A stretch of DNA of 64,000 bases, taken from JAOTVV01 sp041602035. GTDB lineage: Bacteria; Gemmatimonadota; Gemmatimonadetes; Gemmatimonadales; GWC2-71-9. The DNA lies in assembly GCA_041602035.1 (NCBI GenBank), contig JBFIHA010000010.1:28316-92315 (forward strand), in the 5' to 3' direction. Made by a program: the position numbers and the translations under genes. The notes below the pieces were generated by a model. It was not told where the DNA came from, ran no database searches, and worked only from the letters and a program-made list of their open reading frames with translations. Positions 41,225 through 50,239 of this stretch are shown in pieces; the stretch's first letter is position 1; each line of letters begins with the position of its first letter.

Positions 41225-42339
41225 GGTGCGACGTCCGTCGAACGGTGCCGGGCAAGCCAGTCTTCGAGCGGCGTGGTGTGTCGCAGCGCGGCAGGATGAC
41301 GGCGAAACCAATTCAGCACGAGCAACGTCTCGTCGATAGCGACCGCCGGAATGGGGCCGGGGTCGGTCGTCACGCCGACATGCTCCTCCACGAGCGCCCG
41401 GAACGCCTCGATTTCGATGGGCGTGCGTGGTGCCGGAGCGGACGCACGAACCTGGGCATGCCGCACGACGTAGGCGCGGTCGTCACCGTACACACCGGGA
41501 TCCACGAATACGAAGCTCAGTTGGTTCAACGTGGCGTGGGCTCGCGTACAGGCGGCGAGCAGCCACGTGAGGGCATCGAACTTATCACGCCACCATGTGG
41601 CCCGCTCGAAGTCCTCCTGGTCGCTCGCTTCCACCATGCCGGCGATCACCCGGTCGATGGGCGCCAGGCGCCGGCCTTCGACGAAGGCCACGGCGGTGTC
41701 CACGCGTTCCCGATATTCGCGTTCCGTGACGAATCCGGCACACGGGCCCAGACACGTCCGCAAATCGTGTCTGAGACAGCCAGCTCGCGCCCTGCTCTCG
41801 AAGAGATCGCCCTGGTCGCGAAATGCGATCGGCATCTTGATGGCGCAATCGCGTAGCCCCAGCAGATCGTTCAAAACCCTGACGGCGTCGTGCAGGCGTC
41901 CGGCACCGGGGAACGGGCCGTAATGGCGTACATCATGCGTCCCAGGATGGCGGCCCACGTAGATCTTCGGCGCAGGCCCGCCGGACACCTTGATGAAGAC
42001 GGCCCGTCGGGTGCGGTTCATCCGCACGTTGAAGAGGGGGCGGTGACGCTTGATCTGTCGTAACTCCGCTAACAGGGCCGCGAACTCTGACGGCACGTAG
42101 TCCCACTCGATATCCGCGGTCGCCTGGAGAATGCGTGCTGCCTTGTCTTCGGGATACCGTGCACGGAAGTACGAGAGGAGCCGCCCGCGGAGCTGCTTGG
42201 CTTTCCCGACGTAGAGGACCCTCCGCGTGGGATCGAGCATGCGGTAGACAGCGGGGCGGTTTTCAGCGAGAGCGGCGACTCGGCGTTTGAGCGTGCCGAC
42301 CTCACCCAGAGCGAGCGTCAGCGGTCGAGCTACCGCCAT
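41218..42339 (-). CDS. UvrC N-terminal-like GIY-YIG nuclease
   Basis: 373 residues. A GIY-YIG domain (A-V-Y and L-Y-V-G-K-A-K with L-R-G-R-L-L, about 25-60) ends in the UvrC-like L-L-A-E-L-R-Q-I-K-R-H-R-P-L-F-N. A UvrC cysteine cluster follows (C-x6-C-x3-C in C-L-R-H-D-L-R-T-C-L-G-P-C, about 185). The C-terminal half lacks the RNase-H-like endonuclease and HhH domains of full UvrC (about 600). It may act like Cho or as a stand-alone nuclease. The start lies inside the 3' end of the preceding metallopeptidase gene. Confidence 0.82.
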   Translation of the reverse strand: MAVARPLTLALGEVGTLKRRVAALAENRPAVYRMLDPTRRVLYVGKAKQLRGRLLSYFRARYPEDKAARILQATADIEWDYVPSEFAALLAELRQIKRHRPLFNVRMNRTRRAVFIKVSGGPAPKIYVGRHPGTHDVRHYGPFPGAGRLHDAVRVLNDLLGLRDCAIKMPIAFRDQGDLFESRARAGCLRHDLRTCLGPCAGFVTEREYRERVDTAVAFVEGRRLAPIDRVIAGMVEASDQEDFERATWWRDKFDALTWLLAACTRAHATLNQLSFVFVDPGVYGDDRAYVVRHAQVRASAPAPRTPIEIEAFRALVEEHVGVTTDPGPIPAVAIDETLLVLNWFRRHPAALRHTTPLEDWLARHRSTDVAPC

Positions 42340-43334
42340 CCCCGAAGCGATCGCACGAAACGGTGAAGCAGGATGAACTTCTCGTAGACGATGACGTCTT
42401 TTCGGTGCCGGCCCAGCTCGGCCAGCAACTCCTTCATGCGTCCACGCCGGGTGACATAGAACCGAAACACCTCGGCAAAGTCCTCGAGCGGGTGGGTCGA
42501 TGCGTAGGCCGTCACGTATTGCGCGTTGCCCGCGCTGACCCGCTTGCGCTGGAAGTCGACCCAGGTGTCGTCGCTTACACGATACGCCTTGTTCGCTTCG
42601 CCGAAGACCCGCTTGAATTGCTCGGTCCGGGTGAACGACCAGTGGTGATACAGGAAGCTGTGACCGAGCTCGTGGCAAATGAGCCCAACGAGGAGCGACC
42701 AGGGAATCTCGTCACGACTGCGTACCCCCACCACATAGCTGCGGTCGATTTCCACGATGTTCCGCGACCGGGGATCGACACCCGATACGCCGGGACGCAG
42801 CAGCACACGGTAGCCCCAGTCGCGGATCCGGGACACGAGGAGCAGGCGCCGGACCCGGGTCAGGGCGCGGTCGATCAGATCCGACCCAGTGGCATCGAAC
42901 CCGCACCACGGACAGATCTCCATCACGTCGTCCACCCCGCGGTTGCAATGTGGGCAGGTGCCCTCGAACGCCGTGTCCTCCCACTCCTGGTCGCCACCGC
43001 ACCACGGGCAATAGCCCATGGGGTATTGGACTCCGCCGCCGCAGTCCCAGTCACACCAACCGTCGAACCGAAATCCTCGGGGGGCCTTGAGCGGCTGGGG
43101 CGAGGAGACAGCCTCCTCGCGGATGTCGGCTCCGCACCAGCCGCAGTGGGAGTGCAGGTCCGACACGACCCACCCGCAGTAGTAGCATTCGGCGTTCGTG
43201 ATCGGGGGGTCGTCCTTCCAGACGAGCGTGCGCCCGCACGACGGACAAAACGACCAGAAGCGCTTGATGGCCTGGCCGCACTTGCACCGCAGGTCGGCCT
43301 GCGGGGTGGGGTGTCGGTGTCGTCTCTGGGTCAT
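42330..43334 (-). CDS. Multi-zinc-ribbon protein with C-terminal metallopeptidase domain
   Basis: 334 residues. The first 165 hold a string of cysteine knuckles: C-K-C near 17, CPSC, CYYC, CGWC, C-D-W-D-C, CPWC, CPHC and CPWC, enough for about four zinc ribbons. The C-terminal half has HELGH at 221-225 followed by S-F-L-Y-H-H, and a later P-L-E-D-F-A-E-V-F that could give the third ligand, as in Peptidase_Mx-type proteins. Cytoplasmic (no signal). It lies between mutM and a UvrC-like nuclease, so a repair-linked role is possible, but its substrate is unknown. Confidence 0.75.
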   Translation of the reverse strand: MTQRRHRHPTPQADLRCKCGQAIKRFWSFCPSCGRTLVWKDDPPITNAECYYCGWVVSDLHSHCGWCGADIREEAVSSPQPLKAPRGFRFDGWCDWDCGGGVQYPMGYCPWCGGDQEWEDTAFEGTCPHCNRGVDDVMEICPWCGFDATGSDLIDRALTRVRRLLLVSRIRDWGYRVLLRPGVSGVDPRSRNIVEIDRSYVVGVRSRDEIPWSLLVGLICHELGHSFLYHHWSFTRTEQFKRVFGEANKAYRVSDDTWVDFQRKRVSAGNAQYVTAYASTHPLEDFAEVFRFYVTRRGRMKELLAELGRHRKDVIVYEKFILLHRFVRSLRGWR

Positions 43335-43350
43335 AGTGCTCGTCGTGGGA

Positions 43351-43367
43351 CGGCCCGCACAGGGCCG
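43351..43367 (-). other. Hairpin in the leader of the metallopeptidase gene
   Basis: CGGCCC and GGGCCG (6 bp) around a 5-base loop, 16 bases upstream of the ATG and downstream of mutM. It may be a weak terminator or a translation-control structure. Confidence 0.3.
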
Positions 43368-43395
43368 CCTGCCGCACCAAAGCTAACAAGTCAAC

Positions 43396-44229
43396 TCAGG
43401 TTTGCGGCTGGCACCGCCAGCACCAGGTCGTGGCGCGCCCGTCGATAGCGTGCGTCGTCACAAGCGTGGTGCCACACCGGACGCACGGCTCCCCCCCGCG
43501 ACCGTAGACCTCCAGGCCGGTCTGGAACGATCCCCGCTGGCCGGTGCCGGTCCGGTAGTCGCGGACTGTCGTGCCGCGGGCGGCGACGGCCTCGCCGAGC
43601 ACGGCGCGAACCGCACCGAACAGGGCCTCGTAGTCACCCGCCGTCAGGCGGTCGGCTCGTCGAGATGGGTCGATTCCGGCCCGAAATAGCGCCTCGTTCG
43701 CATAGATGTTGCCCACGCCGGCCAAGCGTCGTTGGTCCATGATCGCCTTCTTGATGGCTTGCCGGGATCCACCCAGTCGCTCTGAGAAGGCGGCCGCGTC
43801 GAAAGCGGGATCGAGCGGCTCCGGTCCGATGCGATCCGAATAGGCACGCCATCCGCCCTCGTCGAGCAGCCAGATGGTTCCCAAGCGCCGGACGTCTCGG
43901 TACACGAGCTGTGCCCCCCGCCCGAGACTCACCTGGAGCACGGCGTACCGGCGCTCGTCGCTGGTGAGCCTCCGCTCGTGCACCACGAGCGACCCGGTCA
44001 TCCGTGGCTGGATGACCAAGCGGTGGCCACTGCCCAATCGAATCACCGCGTGCTTGGCGCGACGATCGACTGCGTCGACGGTGTTTCGTGCAAGGGTGCG
44101 AAGCAGACGCGCGCGCGCGACCCGTCGCAGGACGTCGGTGTGGTGGAGTCGGGGATTGGTGAGGGTCCGTCCGACCAGTTTCGGACGGAGATCTCGAACG
44201 ATGGTCTCGACCTCAGGAAGCTCCGGCAC
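43396..44229 (-). CDS. mutM: Formamidopyrimidine-DNA glycosylase
   Basis: 277 residues. After the initiating GTG the sequence is P-E-L-P-E-V-E, so the catalytic proline and glutamate are exposed. K57-type lysine lies in R-A-K-H near 58, and the C-terminal zinc finger has C-V-R-C and C-W-R-C (about 252 and 272). It removes 8-oxoguanine and FaPy. GTG 44229 is fixed by the catalytic N-terminus, although the frame is open to 44349. It overlaps the purD 3' end by 17 bases. Confidence 0.95.
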   Translation of the reverse strand: MPELPEVETIVRDLRPKLVGRTLTNPRLHHTDVLRRVARARLLRTLARNTVDAVDRRAKHAVIRLGSGHRLVIQPRMTGSLVVHERRLTSDERRYAVLQVSLGRGAQLVYRDVRRLGTIWLLDEGGWRAYSDRIGPEPLDPAFDAAAFSERLGGSRQAIKKAIMDQRRLAGVGNIYANEALFRAGIDPSRRADRLTAGDYEALFGAVRAVLGEAVAARGTTVRDYRTGTGQRGSFQTGLEVYGRGGEPCVRCGTTLVTTHAIDGRATTWCWRCQPQT

Positions 44230-45490
44230 GCGCCACCTCGCGCCAGGCGATGTCGCGCCGCAGCTGTCGGCCCGCAAACGTGATGGACTCAGCCAGCGTG
44301 CGGCTTCGGGCGGCGGCCTCCGGTACATCACGCCCGAGGCCGGTGGCACTCAGCACCCGGCCGCCCGCGGTTGTGAGCGTTCCCTCGCCGTCGGTGGACG
44401 TCCCGGCGTGGAACAGCAGGGTGTCGGGTGGGAACTCGTCGGGGAGGGAGATGGGGTCACCCTGGCGTGGAGCCGCTGGGTAGCCATGGCTGGCGAGCAC
44501 GGTGGTCACGGCCGCGCGGGCGGCGCGGCACCGTGACGGTCCCGGTGACCACCGCTGTCCGGACGCAATCGCCCACGCGTGGGTTGCGAGGTCCAGGTCC
44601 GCAGCCGGCAGGACGACCTGGGCCTCGGGATCGCCAAACCGGCAGTTGAACTCCAGCACGGACAGATCACCCGCATCGCTGACCATCAACCCGGCGTAGA
44701 GCACGCCCGCGTACGGGGTCCCCTGGTGGTGCAGCGTGTGGAGGACGGGCTCGATGACCTCCCGATCCACGCGGTCCATCAGCGTGTCGTCGGCAATGGA
44801 CACCGGCGTATAGGCTCCCATGCCCCCGGTGTTCGGGCCCGTATCGCCTTCGCCGATCCGCTTGTGGTCCTGCGACGGGGGTAGCACCAGCCCCTGCTCG
44901 CCGTCGGTGAGTACGAGGACCGAGAGCTCTTCGCCAGCAAGGAATTCCTCGACGAGGACAACGTTCCCCGCGTCACCGAAGGCGCCGCCGAACATCTCGC
45001 GCACGGCCGCTTCCGCCTGGGCCCGCGATTCGCACACGATGGCCCCCTTGCCGGCGGCCAGCCCCGATGCCTTGACCACCAGTGGCTCGGGGTGCCCCCG
45101 GATGTAGTCGAGCGCCCGAGCCTGGTCGCGAAACGTCTCGCTGGCAGGTGTGGACACCCCCGCCGCCAGCATGATCTCTTTGGCGTAGGCTTTGGACGCC
45201 TCGATTCGGGCCGCGGCGGCCGTCGGGCCGAACGCGTAGTGACCAGCCGCGGTCAGATGATCGGTGAGCCCCGCCGCCAACGGCGCTTCGGGGCCGATCA
45301 CCACGAGGTCGATCTGGTGGGTCTGAACGGCAGCAGTGATGCCGGCATGGTCGTCCGGTCGGACCGGAAGATTGGTGCCGAGTTGGGCCGTACCTGGATT
45401 GCCCGGCGCGCAGAACACCTGCGCCGATCGGGCGAGGGCCCAGCACAAGGCGTGTTCCCGTCCCCCCCCGCCGACGACCAGTACTCTCAC
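44213..45490 (-). CDS. purD: Phosphoribosylamine--glycine ligase
   Basis: 425 residues, normal for GARS. It opens with the R-V-L-V-V-G-G-G-G-R-E-H-A N-terminus, then V-V-K-A-S-G-L-A-A-G-K-G near 136 (ATP-grasp) and Q-D-H-K-R near 205, with metal-site E-F-N-C-R-F-G-D-P-E near 285. It makes GAR in purine synthesis. GTG 45490 overlaps the M48 peptidase stop by 4 bases and matches the family start exactly. guaB at 29 kb is the other purine gene in the window. Confidence 0.95.
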   Translation of the reverse strand: MRVLVVGGGGREHALCWALARSAQVFCAPGNPGTAQLGTNLPVRPDDHAGITAAVQTHQIDLVVIGPEAPLAAGLTDHLTAAGHYAFGPTAAAARIEASKAYAKEIMLAAGVSTPASETFRDQARALDYIRGHPEPLVVKASGLAAGKGAIVCESRAQAEAAVREMFGGAFGDAGNVVLVEEFLAGEELSVLVLTDGEQGLVLPPSQDHKRIGEGDTGPNTGGMGAYTPVSIADDTLMDRVDREVIEPVLHTLHHQGTPYAGVLYAGLMVSDAGDLSVLEFNCRFGDPEAQVVLPAADLDLATHAWAIASGQRWSPGPSRCRAARAAVTTVLASHGYPAAPRQGDPISLPDEFPPDTLLFHAGTSTDGEGTLTTAGGRVLSATGLGRDVPEAAARSRTLAESITFAGRQLRRDIAWREVARAGAS

Positions 45491-46497
45491 TTCTTGCCTT
45501 TGTCCTTGAGGGCGTCGGTGAAGGCGGCCGCCGCGCGCTTGGCCGCGTCTGTGACCTGCGAGACGGTGTGTTTGGCTTCTTCGGCGTAGTGGCGCGCGGC
45601 TTCGCCGATATCTTCGGTCAATGGGCGCTCCTTCTCTTCGGCGCCACGATGGGTGTATTGGCCCTTGAGGATGGTCTCGTAGGTCCCCCCATCGATCCAC
45701 CGCTGCAGCTCGGCCGCCCGCAAAGTGTGGAACGGGTGGGTCATCCCCATGGTGTTGAGGACCTTGTAGATCGCGTCCACGGGCCCGCCCATCTCCTCAT
45801 ACTCCTTGGCCTGCTCCATGAACGCATCCAGGTTCATCTCCTTCATCGACCCACCACCCGCGAGCTTGAGGAAGACCTGCATGGCCGCCTTGCGATCCTG
45901 GCTTGCCAGGAGTCCCGCTCGGTCGGCTGACATCTCACTCTTCCGGTACCACTCGAGCAGCGCCAGTTGGATCGGGAGCAACACGATCCCGGCGAGGAAC
46001 GGAAGATTCCGGAATCCGAGGGTGAGGATGAGAATCGTGACCGTGCGGTACAGCGTGTGCCCGCTCATCACGTGGCCCAGTTCGTGCCCGAGCAGCACGC
46101 GCAGCTCGTCGTCGTCCAGGAGCGAGACCGCACCCGAGTTCAGCACGATGAACGGGTGATCGACGCCAACCGCTCCGGCATTGACGATCGGGGTCTGGGA
46201 CACGAACAGCGGCGGCTGCTCGGGCCAGTCCATCGTGGTCGTCACCTCGGTCATGAGGTGATGGAGCCGAGGGAACTGGTTTGGCCCGACCCGGACCGCG
46301 TTGGCTTGAAAGATCAGGCGGATCCCACGCTCGCCGAAGAAGCCCACGATCTTCTTCACGGCCTCGTTGAAGCCGGGAACGGCGCGGACGGCCTGCAGGG
46401 CAGCCCGGTCCGCAGGGTGCTCCCAGCTCACGGCCGCGATGTTCGACAGGATCGTTTGAGGCCGGGGCGACGGAACGCTGCCCGTAGTGTCGGTCAT
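45487..46497 (-). CDS. M48 family zinc metallopeptidase
   Basis: 336 residues. HELGH at 138-142, then a distal E-M-S-A-D-R-A-G glutamate about 50 residues later (Glu near 187), gives the M48 zinc site. Hydrophobic stretches at about 150-180 may associate with the membrane. The C-terminal 60 residues are charged and helix-rich (K/E/A), ending K-D-K-G-K-K. No signal peptide. Excellent GGAGG 5 bases before the ATG. It overlaps purD, so it is co-translated. Role probably in membrane-protein quality control, by analogy. Confidence 0.87.
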   Translation of the reverse strand: MTDTTGSVPSPRPQTILSNIAAVSWEHPADRAALQAVRAVPGFNEAVKKIVGFFGERGIRLIFQANAVRVGPNQFPRLHHLMTEVTTTMDWPEQPPLFVSQTPIVNAGAVGVDHPFIVLNSGAVSLLDDDELRVLLGHELGHVMSGHTLYRTVTILILTLGFRNLPFLAGIVLLPIQLALLEWYRKSEMSADRAGLLASQDRKAAMQVFLKLAGGGSMKEMNLDAFMEQAKEYEEMGGPVDAIYKVLNTMGMTHPFHTLRAAELQRWIDGGTYETILKGQYTHRGAEEKERPLTEDIGEAARHYAEEAKHTVSQVTDAAKRAAAAFTDALKDKGKK

Positions 46498-46586
46498 GGT
46501 ATCCTCCGCAGGGGCCGGATGCTCGGCGTGGTTGAGTCGTCTCTAGACCGTACGCACACCGAAAAACGCAGTTTCATTGAACGTCG

Positions 46587-47765
46587 TCAGGCTCGGCGCG
46601 CCGCGCCCAGCGCCTGATCCAGATCGGCGAGGAGGTCCTCGACGTCCTCGACCCCGACCGAGAGGCGGACCAGACCGTCCGTCAGGCCCATCCCTTCCCG
46701 CATGGCGTGGGGCACGCTCGCATGAGTCATCGAGGCCGGGTGGCCGATGAGGCTTTCCACCCCACCGAGCGACTCCGCCAACGCGAAGATCCGGGAGTGC
46801 TCAACCATGGCGCGGGCCTTCGCGAGACTTCCCAAGTCGAGCGAGATCATACCGCCGAAACCGTGCATCTGGCGCCGGGCGAGGTCGTATTGGGGGTGGT
46901 CGGGCAATCCGGGGTAATAGACACGCTGTACGTCCGACCGCTGCGAAAGCCACTCGGCGATCCGACGACCACTGGCGTCATGCCGGGCCATCCTGAGGTG
47001 CAGGGTCTTCGTGCCCCGCAAAGCCAGCCAGCAATCCATGGGTCCCGGTACCGCCCCCACCGCATTCTGCAGGAAGCCCACCCGATCAGCCACGTCGTCG
47101 CTGGTGGTGAGCACCATGCCACCGACCATGTCACTGTGACCGTTCAGGTACTTGGTGGTCGAGTGCACGACGACCTGCGCACCGAACGTGATGGGTCGCT
47201 GAAGCACCGGCGTGGCGAACGTGTTGTCGACGACGAGCAGGAGGTCTCGATCCCTGGCCAAGGCGCCGACCGCTGCGAGATCGGTGAGATGCATCATCGG
47301 GTTGGTCGGCGTCTCGACGAATATCATGCGGGTGGTGGGCGTGAGCGCTGCGTCGACGCGCGTCACCTCGCGGGTGTCGACGAACGTGAATCGGAGTCCG
47401 AGACGCTCGAAGACGTGCGTCATGATGCGGTGGGTCCCGCCGTAGACGTTCTCACCGCAGATCACATGGTCGCCGGCCGAGAGCAGCTTCAACACGGCAT
47501 CGGTCGCGGCCAGTCCCGACGCGAAGGCAAACCCGTGCTCGGCTCCTTCGAGCGCCGCCACGTTTCGCTCCAGGGCATCACGCGTTGGATTGCGGGTGCG
47601 CGCGTATTCGAATCCCTTGTGCCGCCCCAAGCCGTCCTGCACATAGGTGGACGTCTGATAGATGGGGCTCATGATGGCCCCGGTCGTCTCGTCCGGCCGC
47701 TGGCCGGCATGCACCGCCCGGGTACCGAAGCTCGATTCGAGGTCGTCGCGAAAGACGCGTGTCAT
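46587..47765 (-). CDS. Cystathionine gamma-synthase/lyase family PLP enzyme
   Basis: 392 residues. Family landmarks are S-G-L-A-A-T-D-A near 87, Y-G-G-T-H near 109, V-D-N-T-F-A-T-P near 180 and the PLP-lysine motif S-T-T-K-Y-L-N-G-H-S-D near 203. The tail R-L-S-V-G-V-E-D-V-E-D-L is classic. It handles cystathionine or O-acyl-homoserine in methionine/cysteine metabolism; synthase and lyase cannot be told apart by eye. Its promoter lies in the gap shared with glmM. ATG 47765 is preferred over upstream codons that lie beyond that promoter. Confidence 0.88.
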   Translation of the reverse strand: MTRVFRDDLESSFGTRAVHAGQRPDETTGAIMSPIYQTSTYVQDGLGRHKGFEYARTRNPTRDALERNVAALEGAEHGFAFASGLAATDAVLKLLSAGDHVICGENVYGGTHRIMTHVFERLGLRFTFVDTREVTRVDAALTPTTRMIFVETPTNPMMHLTDLAAVGALARDRDLLLVVDNTFATPVLQRPITFGAQVVVHSTTKYLNGHSDMVGGMVLTTSDDVADRVGFLQNAVGAVPGPMDCWLALRGTKTLHLRMARHDASGRRIAEWLSQRSDVQRVYYPGLPDHPQYDLARRQMHGFGGMISLDLGSLAKARAMVEHSRIFALAESLGGVESLIGHPASMTHASVPHAMREGMGLTDGLVRLSVGVEDVEDLLADLDQALGAARRA

Positions 47766-47793
47766 GGAGTGATCGATGAAAGGCGCGTCGGAA

Positions 47794-47821
47794 CCTATAT
47801 CGGCTGCGGCACCTTCGGCAA
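47794..47821 (-). promoter_or_regulatory. Sigma-70-type promoter for the PLP enzyme gene
   Basis: On the - strand, TTGCCG (47821-47816), a 16-base spacer and TATAGG (47799-47794). The predicted leader is about 22 bases. Confidence 0.55.
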
Positions 47822-47867
47822 CCAATCCTGCCGCGCCGTCTCCGTGCCCCGGCGACGCTCGCCACGT

Positions 47868-47873
47868 TAGCTT
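47868..47873 (+). promoter_or_regulatory. -10-like box directly before glmM
   Basis: TAGCTT lies 7 bases before the glmM ATG in GTTAGCTTATTCCGC, with no Shine-Dalgarno. The -35 is poor. A leaderless transcript is expected. Confidence 0.4.
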
Positions 47874-47880
47874 ATTCCGC

Positions 47881-49233
47881 ATGTCTCAGACCCTCATGCG
47901 AAGCGTCTCCGGCGTGCGCGGAATCGTCGGGCGCGATCTCACGCCGGAAATCGTGGCGTGTTACGCCGCGGCGTTCGGCCAGCTCGCGCTCGAGGCGGGC
48001 CACCGTGATGTGGTGCTCGCCCGAGATTCCCGAACGTCGGGACCCATGTTCGCCGATGCCGCCCGCGCGGGTTTGCGTTCGGCCGGCGTCGACGTGGTCG
48101 ACTGTGGCCTCATTCCAACGCCAACGGCCCAGCTCGCCGTCGAGCATCACGGTGCCGGCGGGGGGATCATCCTCACCGCGAGCCACAACCCGATCGAGTG
48201 GAACGCGCTCAAGTTCGTGGGTGCGGACGGTCTCTTCCTCGACGTAACCGCGGCTGCACGGCTGTTCGAGCTTGTGGACCACGGCCCCGTGTCTCATGCA
48301 CGGTGGGATGGCGTCGGTGTGGTCCGGTCGGACGATACGGCAATCCGACGCCACCTGGATGCCGTGCTTGCGCTGCCCTATGTCGACGTCGAGCGGATCG
48401 CGGCGCGGCAGTTCACCGTGGCCTTGGACTGTGTGCGCGGGGCGGGTGGAACGATCATGCCCAGCCTGCTGGATCGGCTCGGCTGCGGGATGGTAGGCAT
48501 CGATCTGGAGACCGACGGACGATTCACACGGGCGCCAGAGCCCGTTCCGGCCCACCTGTCGGCGCTGGGCGACGCGGTACGGCAGAGCGGCGCTGACCTG
48601 GGACTGGCCGTGGATCCGGACGTGGATCGCCTTGCCATCGTCGACGGCCAGGGGGTGCCCATCGGTGAGGACTACACCCTCGCGTTTGGCGTCCGAGCCG
48701 TGCTGGAGCGCCGCGTCGGGCCGGTGGTGGTGAACTTGTCCACGTCACTCGTGGTGGACGATGCCGCGCGGCCCTTCGGCGTGGCGGTGACGAGGGCACC
48801 GGTCGGTGAGGCGAACGTAGCGAGGGCCATGCAGCAGGCCGAGGCCGTCGTGGGTGGGGAGGGCAACGGCGGCGTGATGCTGCCCGAGCTGCACTTGGGG
48901 CGCGATGCACCGCTCGCGGCCGCGCTCATCCTCGATCTCCTCGCCCGCTCCCGCATGTCGGTACGCGAGTTGGTCGACGATGCCCCGCGGTACGTGATCG
49001 TGAAGTCGAAGGTTCCGCGCGGGCAGGAGCTGGACCCCGTGTATGCCGCGCTGGCGGATCAGGCCCGTGGCGCGACCTTCGACCGACAAGATGGACTCCG
49101 GGTCGCGTATGCCGATCGGTGGCTCCACGTTCGACCCTCGGGGACCGAGCCGATCGTCCGCTTGATTGCGGAGGCGCCATCGGAAGACGCCGCACACCAG
49201 TTGATTGCCGATGCGGCAGCCCATTTCGCATGA
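47881..49233 (+). CDS. glmM: Phosphoglucosamine mutase / phosphomannomutase family
   Basis: 450 residues. The phospho-serine is S101 in T-A-S-H-N-P, the metal loop is D-P-D-V-D-R-L near 243, and the sugar-binding E-G-N-G-G-V-M is near 325. R-P-S-G-T-E-P near the C-terminus (about 420) binds phosphate. The N-terminal S-V-S-G-V-R-G-I-V-G fits GlmM, though PGM/PMM activity is possible. dtd and maf follow with overlapping stops and starts. The frame extends upstream of 47881 but without supporting homology. Confidence 0.86.
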   Translation: MSQTLMRSVSGVRGIVGRDLTPEIVACYAAAFGQLALEAGHRDVVLARDSRTSGPMFADAARAGLRSAGVDVVDCGLIPTPTAQLAVEHHGAGGGIILTASHNPIEWNALKFVGADGLFLDVTAAARLFELVDHGPVSHARWDGVGVVRSDDTAIRRHLDAVLALPYVDVERIAARQFTVALDCVRGAGGTIMPSLLDRLGCGMVGIDLETDGRFTRAPEPVPAHLSALGDAVRQSGADLGLAVDPDVDRLAIVDGQGVPIGEDYTLAFGVRAVLERRVGPVVVNLSTSLVVDDAARPFGVAVTRAPVGEANVARAMQQAEAVVGGEGNGGVMLPELHLGRDAPLAAALILDLLARSRMSVRELVDDAPRYVIVKSKVPRGQELDPVYAALADQARGATFDRQDGLRVAYADRWLHVRPSGTEPIVRLIAEAPSEDAAHQLIADAAAHFA

Positions 49234-49667
49234 GAGTGGTGCTGCAGCGCGTGTCCCAGGCGTCGGTGACGGTGAACGGCGCCGTCGTCGGCGCCATCGA
49301 GCATGGGTATCTGCTCTTGGTCGGGTTCACGCAGGGCGACGGTGAGGCGGAGGTGGACTGGATGGCGGATAAGGTGGCCGGACTCCGCGCGTTCGGCGAC
49401 GACACGGGACGACTGAACCGGGATGTGCGCGATGTGGGAGGTGCGGTGCTGGTGGTCTCCCAGTTCACCGTGTACGCCGATAGCAGTAAGGGCCGTCGAC
49501 CCTCGTTCGTGCACGCTGCCCCCCCTGAGACCGCCGAGGCGCTCTACCGCCGGTTCGCCGACGCGCTGCGACAGCGACGGCTCACGGTCGAGACCGGGGT
49601 CTTCGGAGCCGTGATGGAGGTCGCCCTGGTGAACGACGGTCCCGTCACCCTGCTCCTCGAGCGATGA
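49230..49667 (+). CDS. dtd: D-aminoacyl-tRNA deacylase
   Basis: 145 residues. It starts M-R-V-V-L-Q-R-V, with the cross-subunit motifs S-Q-F-T-V-Y-A-D near 77-84 and N-D-G-P-V-T near 134-139 that form the active site. It removes D-amino acids from tRNA. ATG overlaps the glmM stop (ATGA), and its own TGA overlaps the maf ATG in the same way. Confidence 0.95.
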   Translation: MRVVLQRVSQASVTVNGAVVGAIEHGYLLLVGFTQGDGEAEVDWMADKVAGLRAFGDDTGRLNRDVRDVGGAVLVVSQFTVYADSSKGRRPSFVHAAPPETAEALYRRFADALRQRRLTVETGVFGAVMEVALVNDGPVTLLLER

Positions 49668-50239
49668 TCGTTCTGGCATCGGGCTCGCCACGGCGACGCC
49701 ACCTCCTGGAAATGCTCGGCATCGAGCACGAGGTCGTGGCACCCGACGTGCTCGAGGAGCCAGGGGACGGGGAGCTGCCGACCGCGATGGCCGTACGCCT
49801 CGCCACGGCGAAGGCGATGGTCGTGAGTCGTCAGCGACCCGACGCGCTGGTGCTCGCTGCCGACACCGTCGTGGTCATCGACGGTCACATTCTCGGTAAG
49901 CCGACCGACGCAGCAGACGCGGAGCGCATGCTGCACCTGTTGTCGGGCCGCAAGCACCAGGTGGTCACGGCCGTGGCGCTGGCGCTTCCCACCGGAGAAG
50001 TGCATGAGCGCTGCGACGTGACCGACGTGTGGATCCGCCCGCTCGGCGCGGACACGATTCGGAGCTACGTTGCCACCGGGGAGCCGCTCGACAAGGCCGG
50101 AAGCTACGGCGTGCAGGGAGTGGGCGCAGTGCTCGTCGAGCGGGTGGAGGGTGACTTCTTCGGCGTGATGGGCTTGCCGTTGCGCCTGGTGGTGGAGCTG
50201 CTGGATGGCGCGGGACGTCCCTACCGTTTCACGCGGTAG
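49664..50239 (+). CDS. maf: Maf-type nucleoside triphosphate pyrophosphatase
   Basis: 191 residues. It begins I-V-L-A-S-G-S-P-R-R (the Maf phosphate-binding start), then A-A-D-T-V-V near 65 with the catalytic aspartate and K-P-T-D-A-A-D-A near 79. K-A-G-S-Y-G-V-Q-G near 144 is the Maf C-terminal signature. It hydrolyses dTTP/UTP or modified nucleotides. Its end overlaps the convergent cyclase gene by 19 bases. Confidence 0.95.
   Translation: MIVLASGSPRRRHLLEMLGIEHEVVAPDVLEEPGDGELPTAMAVRLATAKAMVVSRQRPDALVLAADTVVVIDGHILGKPTDAADAERMLHLLSGRKHQVVTAVALALPTGEVHERCDVTDVWIRPLGADTIRSYVATGEPLDKAGSYGVQGVGAVLVERVEGDFFGVMGLPLRLVVELLDGAGRPYRFTR

Noticed and set aside
41224..41311. Longer start for the antiporter upstream of 41224
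   Set aside because: The added residues are not membrane-like and lie in the UvrC-like coding region; the first helix begins right after ATG 41224.
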